Shown here piece by piece: positions 58,123-64,000 of a stretch of 64,000 bases of DNA. The translations under genes were made by a program, and so were the position numbers. The notes beneath the pieces are model-generated. The model saw only the letters and a program-made list of their open reading frames with translations. It was not told the DNA's origin and did no database searches. Every line of letters begins with the position of its first letter. Positions within the stretch are counted from its first letter, which is position 1. This DNA comes from Lacticaseibacillus rhamnosus (lineage in GTDB: Bacteria; Bacillota; Bacilli; Lactobacillales; Lactobacillaceae): assembly GCF_900636965.1 (NCBI RefSeq), contig NZ_LR134331.1, positions 1,426,001 to 1,490,000 of the forward strand, given 5' to 3'.

Positions 58123-58521
58123 ATGCTTAAACTATACACAGATGGCGCCACAAAAGGCAACCCGGGACCGGCTGGCATCGGCATTCTGGTTAGCGGATTG
58201 CCTCAGCAAATTCAACATCATGCCGCTTTGCCTGCGATGAGTAACCACGAAGCAGAATTTGCTGCTGCCATTGCCGGGTTTAAATTATTGATTGAATCCA
58301 GCTTGACAACAGGCACAGTCGCTTACTACAGCGATTCCAAGTTAGTGATTCAAGCCATTGAAAAGCGCTATGCCAAACACTATCCGGCTTTAACGGCAGA
58401 GCTGCTGAGCTTAATTGACGAGTTTCCGCTGGTATTGCCCAACTGGATCCCGGATCGGCAAAATCGCGGTGCCCATCACCTGGCTCAACAAGGTTTGCAC
58501 CAAGCTGAAACCGAAAGTTAG
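58123..58521 (+). CDS. RNase HI-family protein
   Basis: A 132-residue RNase H-fold protein. Catalytic acidic residues are visible in LYTDGATKGNPGPAGIG (Asp), SNHEAEFAAAIAG (Glu) and AYYSDSKLVIQAI (Asp), with a C-terminal DRQNRGAHHLAQQG segment. Likely degrades RNA in RNA/DNA hybrids. ATG 58123 with AGGAG at 58113-58117. It diverges from the EbsA-like gene with only 24 bp between the two start codons. Confidence 0.9.
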   Translation: MLKLYTDGATKGNPGPAGIGILVSGLPQQIQHHAALPAMSNHEAEFAAAIAGFKLLIESSLTTGTVAYYSDSKLVIQAIEKRYAKHYPALTAELLSLIDEFPLVLPNWIPDRQNRGAHHLAQQGLHQAETES

Positions 58522-58558
58522 TGTCAGTCATCTTGTCGTTTCATGGATCGATTGACGT

Positions 58559-58606
58559 AAAAAAAAGCCTGAAACTCCAGCAATATTGGAAGTTTCAGGC
58601 TTTTTG
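58559..58606. terminator. Bidirectional terminator
   Basis: AAAAAGCCTGAAACTTCC-type stem: AAAAAGCCTGAAACT pairs with AGTTTCAGGCTTTTT between convergent genes. Confidence 0.93.
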
Positions 58607-58637
58607 ATCGAAACGTACCAGCTTGGGTTATAGCTGA

Positions 58638-59240
58638 TTATTTAAGCACTTTGAATTGTTGCTCACGATCCATGTAATCCTTGGCATTCGCTTCGCCTTC
58701 GATGGAACCGAATGGCATCTGAGCACGTAACTGCCAGTTTGCCGGGATATCAAAAGCTTCGCGGACAAGGTCGTCAATGATCGGGTTGTAATGCTGCAAG
58801 TTAGCACCGATACCGTTGTTAGCCAGCGTTACCCACGTGTTAAGCTGAGCCGATCCTTGTGACTGTTCTGCCCAAGTTGCAAAGTTATCGGCATACAGCG
58901 GGAAATTTTTCTCTAACTGTTTTACGACGTCGGTGTCGGTGAAGTATAAAATGGTTGCAAAAGCGGCTTTGAAACCGGCAATTTTCTTCTTGGTTGCCTC
59001 GTAGGCTTCCTCGCTTGGCACTTCACTCTTTAAGCGCTTGACCACAATGTCCCATAACTTATCATGTTGCTCGCCAAACAGGAAAACGGCCCGAGTAGCC
59101 TGTGAGTTAAAGGCTGTTGGTGTTTCTTGAATAACGGATTCGATTAATGCAACCAACTCGTCAGGATTTTGTTTGATATCCTTGCCGAGTGCATAGATGG
59201 AGCGGCGTTGTTTGAGCAGATTTAGAAGATCTTGATTCAC
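58638..59240 (-). CDS. Nitroreductase-family protein (oxidoreductase, Frm2/Hbn1-like)
   Basis: A 200-residue FMN-type oxidoreductase. The N-terminus has LLKQRRSIYALGKDI (FMN site), PTAFNSQATRAVFLFG and the C-terminal half LNTWVTLANNGIGANLQHYNP. It belongs to the small nitroreductase subgroup with fatty-acid-response or stress-linked members. Substrate not known. It is unrelated in detail to the nitroreductase at 25.5 kb. Confidence 0.87.
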   Translation of the reverse strand: MNQDLLNLLKQRRSIYALGKDIKQNPDELVALIESVIQETPTAFNSQATRAVFLFGEQHDKLWDIVVKRLKSEVPSEEAYEATKKKIAGFKAAFATILYFTDTDVVKQLEKNFPLYADNFATWAEQSQGSAQLNTWVTLANNGIGANLQHYNPIIDDLVREAFDIPANWQLRAQMPFGSIEGEANAKDYMDREQQFKVLK

Positions 59241-59474
59241 GAGATAACCACCTTTTTATTATTAATCAATACGTGTTCGGGCACACACCGTCAAACCCAC
59301 CCTCACCTATCACTGGCTGTGAACGTTAAAGGCGGTGCAACGCATGTGAGAACAAGCATAAGTTTACCAACTGACTATTAGTAAGTAAACCCCCAAGCGA
59401 AAATTTCTTGAAAAAGCGACTGGCTAAACTTGCATTAGTATACCGAATCCTGCTTAGCGCTTCTATACTATAAC

Positions 59475-59503
59475 GTGACAGTGACCGTTGGCTTGGGTAC
59501 AAT
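59475..59503 (+). promoter_or_regulatory. Putative cls promoter
   Basis: GTGACA (-35), 17-bp spacer, TACAAT (-10), 27 bp before the cls start; the AGGAGG-like GGAGGTG lies between. Confidence 0.5.
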
Positions 59504-59529
59504 AAAATTATTCTTCATGGAGGTGCGGT

Positions 59530-60999
59530 ATGTCGCTCATTACGTGGCTAATTATTATTATTTTGGTTTTGAATACCATTGGGGCGATTTTCACCGTCCT
59601 CCGCGAAGTCCGCGATATTTCAACGACCTGGGCTTGGTTACTAGTGCTGATTTTCCTGCCGATTATTGGTTTCGGTTTTTATCTATTCGCCGGTCGCGGC
59701 TTGTCAACCAAGAAGTTGCGGCGGATTCAACGCGAATATGAATCTGGCGTGAAAGCCTTCGTGTCACTTCAAAAACATGAAAATGCGCGCAATAAGCTAT
59801 TGCCGCCTACGGATTACACGCCAGCAGCTAAGGCGTTAACGGCCTTTTTTCTTAATACGGCCCAAGCACCGGTACTCGCGCACAACCAGGTTCAACTGTA
59901 CACGGATGGCGAAAAAAAGTTTGCGGCGTTATTTCGTGACATCGAAGCGGCCAAACATTATATCTATGTTGAGTATTACACCATTTATAATGACGAGCTA
60001 GGTAATCAGTTTCAACAACTACTTATAAAGAAAGCCAAGCAAGGCGTCACTGTAAAGGTTTTATATGATGCCTGGGGTTCAATGGGTGCCTCGGCTAAAT
60101 GGTGGCGGCGGCTCACTGATGTCGGCGGACAGGCTGAGAGCTATTTTAGCTCGAAACATCCCATCACCGACTTTCGGCTTAACTATCGCGATCACCGCAA
60201 GATCGTTGTGATTGATGATCACGTTGGCTATATTGGCGGTTTTAATGTCGGTGATCAATATGTTTCGCGTAAACCGAAATTCGGTTACTGGCGCGATACA
60301 CATTTACGCATTGTCGGGAACACCATTTATGCGTTGAAAATTCGCTTTACAATGGATTGGAACGCAACTGTCGATGAGCAAAAAGAAATTGCCTATAACG
60401 TCGAACAAAGCGGTGCCGAGGATCTGACCAGCGAAAGTATGACCGCAGGCAGCACGCCGATTCAAATTGTTGCATCCGGACCTGACCGCCCCACCCAACA
60501 AATCAAGCTGGGGTACACCAAGTTAATCACTAGCGCTACCAAATCAGTTTGGATTCAGAGCCCCTATCTGGTGCCAGATGATACGGTAATCGATGCTTTA
60601 GTCTCGGCGGCGATGTCCGGCATTGATGTCCGAATTATGGTGCCGGATATGCCGGATCATCCCTTTATTTTCCGTGCCACGCAATATTATGCCAATTATC
60701 TGGCGCGATCAGGGGTTAAAATTTATCACTACCAGCACGGTTTCATGCACGCCAAAACCGTGGTTGTTGATGATGCGATTGCCAGTGTTGGCTCGGCAAA
60801 TTTTGATATCCGCAGTTTCAAATTGAACTTCGAAATAAATGCGTTTATTTACGATCGCAAAATTGCCGGAACTTTGGCCGAAATCTTCCAAGCGGATATG
60901 GCCAAAAGCTATCTACTGACACCGGAAATCATTTCGAACCAAGGCTGGTGGTTACGGTTTAAGCAAGACTTTTCCAGGCTCCTGTCCCCTATTCTTTAA
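59530..60999 (+). CDS. cls: Cardiolipin synthase
   Basis: A 489-residue membrane-bound phospholipase-D-family enzyme joining two phosphatidylglycerols. Two N-terminal transmembrane helices lie in about residues 5-58. Two HKD motifs are present: YRDHRKIVVIDDHVGYIGG and FMHAKTVVVDDAIASVGS. Start ATG 59530 with GGAGGTG upstream. A repeat unit and a terminator follow. Confidence 0.95.
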   Translation: MSLITWLIIIILVLNTIGAIFTVLREVRDISTTWAWLLVLIFLPIIGFGFYLFAGRGLSTKKLRRIQREYESGVKAFVSLQKHENARNKLLPPTDYTPAAKALTAFFLNTAQAPVLAHNQVQLYTDGEKKFAALFRDIEAAKHYIYVEYYTIYNDELGNQFQQLLIKKAKQGVTVKVLYDAWGSMGASAKWWRRLTDVGGQAESYFSSKHPITDFRLNYRDHRKIVVIDDHVGYIGGFNVGDQYVSRKPKFGYWRDTHLRIVGNTIYALKIRFTMDWNATVDEQKEIAYNVEQSGAEDLTSESMTAGSTPIQIVASGPDRPTQQIKLGYTKLITSATKSVWIQSPYLVPDDTVIDALVSAAMSGIDVRIMVPDMPDHPFIFRATQYYANYLARSGVKIYHYQHGFMHAKTVVVDDAIASVGSANFDIRSFKLNFEINAFIYDRKIAGTLAEIFQADMAKSYLLTPEIISNQGWWLRFKQDFSRLLSPIL

Positions 61000-61018
61000 A
61001 TTGCTTCAAAAGCCTTTC

Positions 61019-61150
61019 ATTATAACGCGCTCACCGGCGCAGAAGTCTGCATGTAAGGACCCCTTAAGCGCAATGGCCAAAACCCGGCCATCACGCTTAA
61101 GGCCACTTACACTCCGACTTCTAAACGCGCCGGTTCACGCTCACTTTCTA
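61019..61150 (+). repeat. Palindromic repeat D (single unit) downstream of cls
   Basis: One full unit with matching arms AGAAGTC/GACTTCT and CTTAAG/CTTAAG, centred on AATGGCC/GGCCAT. Oriented with cls transcription and followed after about 16 bp by a terminator. Confidence 0.9.
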
Positions 61151-61165
61151 TAAGGCGCAAATGAT

Positions 61166-61218
61166 AACAACGCCGGTTCAACGATGTGATGTTTCGCTGA
61201 ACCGGCGTTGCTTTTTGA
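61166..61218 (+). terminator. Rho-independent terminator after cls
   Basis: ACAACGCCGGTTCA pairs with TGAACCGGCGTTGC and is followed by a T-run. Confidence 0.9.
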
Positions 61219-61325
61219 AAAATGGCTGATGAAGATACCGCGATTAAGTAAAATTATTACCAAAAAGGACTAAAGTCGTCTACTGAACGATACCCCGCGC
61301 TTGGAGACTTTCAGGACCGCGCGCA

Positions 61326-61652
61326 TTAACGCTGCCAATCATCCAATACCTTGGTGTGACCAAGAAGGTAATGAATCGCAGCATGAACTAACTCGTCGCG
61401 TGCCGTGAGTAATTCATCGCCGTCAAGATTATACTTATCGCGCAAATAACCCTCTGCAATCGCTTGATATTCTTTGCGCGCTTCGCCACCATCGTTTAAA
61501 TAAGTATCGATCGCTTCCAGATTATCTTTGGCCCGATTAGCCAGTTCTTCGGCCAGATCATCAACATGCGGCTGACGTTTGTGAGCGTAATCCATCAGCG
61601 TGTCATTCATATCAATGACGGCCGCTTCATCAGCTTTCTTGTCACGTTTCAT
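61326..61652 (-). CDS. Hypothetical protein, 108 residues
   Basis: No family recognised. A soluble, acidic and helical protein (MKRDKKADEAAVIDMNDTLM at the start; AEELANRAKDNLEAIDTYLN in the middle). ATG 61652 has GGAG about ten bases upstream; a longer in-frame reading would run into repeat array E and is rejected. No membrane segment. It is flanked on both sides by repeat units, and no neighbour gives a clue to its job. Confidence 0.75.
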   Translation of the reverse strand: MKRDKKADEAAVIDMNDTLMDYAHKRQPHVDDLAEELANRAKDNLEAIDTYLNDGGEARKEYQAIAEGYLRDKYNLDGDELLTARDELVHAAIHYLLGHTKVLDDWQR

Positions 61653-61708
61653 GGTTACTTCATCTCCTAATACTATTAGTATGCACCTATGACCTATTTT
61701 CATCAACG

Positions 61709-61960
61709 CTGAGCGCGAACCGGCGCGGTTAGAAACCGGAACATAAGTGGCCTTGGGCGGTGATGGCCCGGGCTTGGCCATTGCGTCCAAGGTCCTTATG
61801 TGCAGGTTTCTGCGCCGGTGAGCGTGTTATAGAAAGTGAGCGTGAACCGGCGCGTTTAGAAGTCGGAGTGTAAGTGGCCTCAGGCGTGATGGCCGGGGCT
61901 TTGGCCATTGCGACTGAGGTCCTTACATGCAGACTTCTGCGCCGGTGAGTCTGTTATAGT
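61709..61960 (-). repeat. Palindromic repeat array E (two units) between the Mga-like gene and the hypothetical
   Basis: Unit 1 has arms AGAAACC/GGTTTCT, ACATAAG/CTTATGT and CCTTGG/CCAAGG. Unit 2 has AGAAGTC/GACTTCT and CCTCAG/CTGAGG. Both sets of arms pair although they differ from those at the other loci, giving further compensatory changes. Oriented with the minus-strand genes. Confidence 0.93.
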
Positions 61961-62017
61961 GTGATTTCGTCATATAATTTCCGATGGTTCTGCCAGCAAC
62001 AAAATAACGGCCACCGA

Positions 62018-63469
62018 TTAACGATGCAAAAGCTGACGGGAGCGGTGGAACAATTCTTGATAAAGTGCTGACCAGCTCTCGAACCGATCACTTGCCAAAT
62101 AAAAAACAGGCGTGTCTGGTACAATCGGTTCCTCACCGGGAGCCAGCGCCTGAGCAGAAATCACGAGGTCCGGGTGTTGGGCAACAGTTACCAGTCGAAT
62201 ATAGGCGGGATGCATCAGATTAAGACGGACTGTTTCGTACAAAGGTTGTGGCATCATGGGATCAAGTGCCACTTTGAGTTTATCTGAAACGGCACTGTCG
62301 GTCATGAATGGCCAAAGTAATTGATAGAATCCGTCAACGATTTCAGGCCGGGATTTTTCGGTCGGCAGTTCCCGGGCAAAAAAGGCCTTAATAGCTGTCT
62401 CCAGACGCGGATAAAACGCGCGCATGGGACTGGCGGTTTTGGTTAAATCAATGTAAGCGCCGCCTGGGAAGATGCGTTCGCTAATTAAAATTTTTAGCAA
62501 GTTACCTGCCAAGGCGAGATCATTGGTCACGGATGGTGAAATTCCGACGAGTCGTGTGCTGAGTTCGGTGCGAATCTTAGCGACCGTTTGCCATGCTGGC
62601 GTCTCGTTAGCGGCATGATAGCCGACCAAGGTGGCAGCATCAAATTGTTGTTCCGTATGAAAGCGTGGAATCCGCCATTGTCCGAGATAAAGATAGAGCA
62701 TCTCGGCTTCAGCAGTGGCTCGTGGCAAGTTTGCTAAAGGTGCAGGTATTTTTTTAGGTAATGATGGCTGCGGTTTGAGCGCAGAAAAGTTCAAAGTACC
62801 GGCAATTGAGTGGTGGGCCTTAAGGCGATGCAAATTAATATTGGCTGAAAATAGCAACTGGGCGACCGAGAAATCGCGTTGTACCATGCCGGCCGCTTGC
62901 AACGCTTTGATGAGTTGGCGTGATTCGGGCAAAATATCGGCGAACAACGGATTCCCGATATCGACCAGTTGCCACAATAATTGGCGATAGATTTGGCGAA
63001 TTCGCGGTTCAGAACCGATCAGCGATAACGGGGTCAAATTAATCGAAACTTCAGCTCGGCGCAAATAGAGTCGTAATGCGGAAATTCGGCGAAAAAAAGC
63101 AGCGCGGGAAAACCCGGTTTCAGTCAATAGATCTGAAAGCGTTGACGTGGGCGCCATCAAAGTTTTGACAAGTAGTTTCCCCGGCAGTGACCGCCGATAT
63201 AAAAATATGCGATAACGAACGCGACTGATGGCAGGCGGTGCCGTCATGTTGCTATCACCGCGGTGCAATAACGGTGGTGCAGCAGGATCAATTTCATGCA
63301 AATCAGCGGCTACCTTCTCCATGAGCCGGCGAAGTTGCCGATAACTTTCACCACGCGCCATTGAGGTAGTCACAATGTTAAGCTGGTGGTTGGGTGCGTC
63401 GCGTAAAGTGCCGTAAATCGCTAACCGGTCTCGTTCTTCGCGGTCTAGAAAAATTTCTTCAAACGCCAT
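62018..63469 (-). CDS. Mga-like transcriptional regulator
   Basis: A 483-residue protein with an N-terminal helix-turn-helix region and the Mga-type middle domain signature (GFSRAAFFRRISALRLYLRR, then a NLTPLSLIGSEPRIRQ-type segment). Streptococcal Mga-family members couple sugar-phosphotransferase state to virulence or surface genes, but the PTS regulatory domains are not evident here and the targets are unknown. Start ATG 63469 has AAGGCGG upstream; a 19-bp palindrome overlaps its probable promoter. Confidence 0.75.
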   Translation of the reverse strand: MAFEEIFLDREERDRLAIYGTLRDAPNHQLNIVTTSMARGESYRQLRRLMEKVAADLHEIDPAAPPLLHRGDSNMTAPPAISRVRYRIFLYRRSLPGKLLVKTLMAPTSTLSDLLTETGFSRAAFFRRISALRLYLRRAEVSINLTPLSLIGSEPRIRQIYRQLLWQLVDIGNPLFADILPESRQLIKALQAAGMVQRDFSVAQLLFSANINLHRLKAHHSIAGTLNFSALKPQPSLPKKIPAPLANLPRATAEAEMLYLYLGQWRIPRFHTEQQFDAATLVGYHAANETPAWQTVAKIRTELSTRLVGISPSVTNDLALAGNLLKILISERIFPGGAYIDLTKTASPMRAFYPRLETAIKAFFARELPTEKSRPEIVDGFYQLLWPFMTDSAVSDKLKVALDPMMPQPLYETVRLNLMHPAYIRLVTVAQHPDLVISAQALAPGEEPIVPDTPVFYLASDRFESWSALYQELFHRSRQLLHR

Positions 63470-63491
63470 GGTGCCGCCTTCTTTTTCAAAC

Positions 63492-63510
63492 TTTGCTATA
63501 GTATAGCAAA
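63492..63510 (-). promoter_or_regulatory. Perfect 19-bp palindrome over the probable -10 of the Mga-like gene
   Basis: TTTGCTATAGTATAGCAAA is symmetric around one central base. On the minus strand it contains TATACT, a -10-like hexamer about 20 bp before the start codon. A repressor or autoregulator site is likely by layout. Confidence 0.55.
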
Positions 63511-63679
63511 TGGCGATTGTAAACTAGCTAAATAATGCCTGCTTGAGGCCACCCCTATTTTGAATCATTTTTGCCGCTCATTCAAAGTCTTCAAAGTAGC
63601 GACCACGTTGACGTGATGGTCATTGACAATATTTAACGCGTCCTTTTGCCGGTTGCCACTGGCGTTTACTATGCAATCT

Positions 63680-63764
63680 TGGTATACTAAAAGTAAGCAG
63701 AAATCGGATCGACACCATATGCTCGGGGGTATCAAAAAAATTAACCCCAAGATATGGTGTTTTT
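63680..63764 (+). ncRNA. Candidate short transcript upstream of nrdH
   Basis: An extended -10 TGGTATACT (63680-63688) is followed about 25 bp later by a strong hairpin with ACACCATAT/ATATGGTGT and GGGGT/ACCCC stems ending in a T-run (63712-63764). The -35 is weak. Either a small RNA or a terminated leader. Confidence 0.4.
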
Positions 63765-63766
63765 CA

Positions 63767-63795
63767 TTGACAGGCACCCCAATATTGAGTATTCT
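63767..63795 (+). promoter_or_regulatory. Sigma-A promoter of nrdH
   Basis: TTGACA (63767-63772), 17-bp spacer, TATTCT (63790-63795), about 35 bp before the nrdH start. Confidence 0.75.
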
Positions 63796-63829
63796 AAAAG
63801 ACATAAGATAACAAGAAAGGATGATACCT

Positions 63830-64000
63830 ATGCGTAACATCACACTGTTTACGCGCAATGGCTGTCCGCAATGCCGGATGACAAAGCGCTACCTCGATAC
63901 CCATAACATTTCATTTACCGAACACAATATCAACGAAGAACCTGAATACATCGACTACTTGAAGAAAAAGGGATTCCAGCAGGTTCCCGTTCTCGAAGCA
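63830..64000 (+). CDS. nrdH: NrdH-redoxin / glutaredoxin-like protein (3'-truncated by window)
   Basis: The visible 57 residues start MRNITLFTRNGCPQCRMTKR with a CPQC redox motif, followed by YLDTHNISFTEHNINEEPEY and GFQQVPVLEA, which contains the cis-Pro (VPV) of the glutaredoxin fold. ATG 63830 has AGAAAGGA upstream. NrdH reduces class Ib ribonucleotide reductase; nrdE/F would be expected beyond the window edge. Confidence 0.9.
   Translation, partial: MRNITLFTRNGCPQCRMTKRYLDTHNISFTEHNINEEPEYIDYLKKKGFQQVPVLEA

Overview
The window looks like a chromosomal segment of the Lacticaseibacillus casei/paracasei/rhamnosus group. The basis is low-to-medium GC, strong AGGAGG-type ribosome binding sites with frequent TTG/GTG starts, a short-form HisG that needs HisZ, PyrR attenuation, a histidine T-box, XerS, Mga- and LysR-type regulators, and the close match of the proteins to lactobacillar families. 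The species call is inference from protein character, because no search was run.

Layout. 1-5.6 kb, plus strand: 3' part of trmFO, xerC, hslV and hslU, with a palindromic repeat array between hslV and hslU, then an aldose-epimerase-like gene. 5.7-11 kb: plsY divergent from parE-parC. 11.2-16.5 kb: pflB, pflA, a LysR regulator and ppaC. 16.6-17.4 kb: a gene-poor, structured stretch, followed by the tyrosine recombinase xerS. 18.7-23.2 kb, minus: a BceRSAB-type peptide-antibiotic detoxification module. 23.2-27 kb: an MFS transporter, two tandem GNAT genes, a nitroreductase and a fumarylacetoacetate-hydrolase-family gene. 27.1-36.7 kb, minus: histidine cluster in transcription order hisC2, histidyl T-box, hisZ-G-D, repeat array, hisB-H-A-F-I-E, hisC1. 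36.9-43.2 kb: NUDIX, degV, a cell-surface protein, rqcH, a MazG-like gene and a PTS EIIC (PfoR-like) gene. 43.4-55.6 kb, minus: lspA-rluD followed by the pyrimidine operon pyrR-pyrP-pyrB-pyrC-carA-carB-pyrD-pyrF-pyrE, controlled by a PyrR attenuator. 56-64 kb: fhs, ebsA-like, an RNase HI homologue, a nitroreductase, cls, a small hypothetical, a Mga-like regulator and the 5' part of nrdH.

How it fits together. Most of the window is core metabolism: anaerobic pyruvate cleavage (pflBA) makes formate that Fhs can load onto tetrahydrofolate for purine synthesis; two biosynthetic operons (his, pyr) are each controlled by RNA attenuation; topoisomerase IV, XerC and XerS serve chromosome segregation.

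The most unusual element is a family of roughly 120-bp long-palindrome repeats, seen at five loci (about ten complete units) plus one fragment. They sit mostly inside operons, directly upstream of the Shine-Dalgarno sequence of the next gene, and at all five main loci are oriented with transcription. Their arms change in a compensatory way between copies, as expected if the hairpin itself matters. I do not recognise this family from named elements, and it is the best candidate here for something undescribed.
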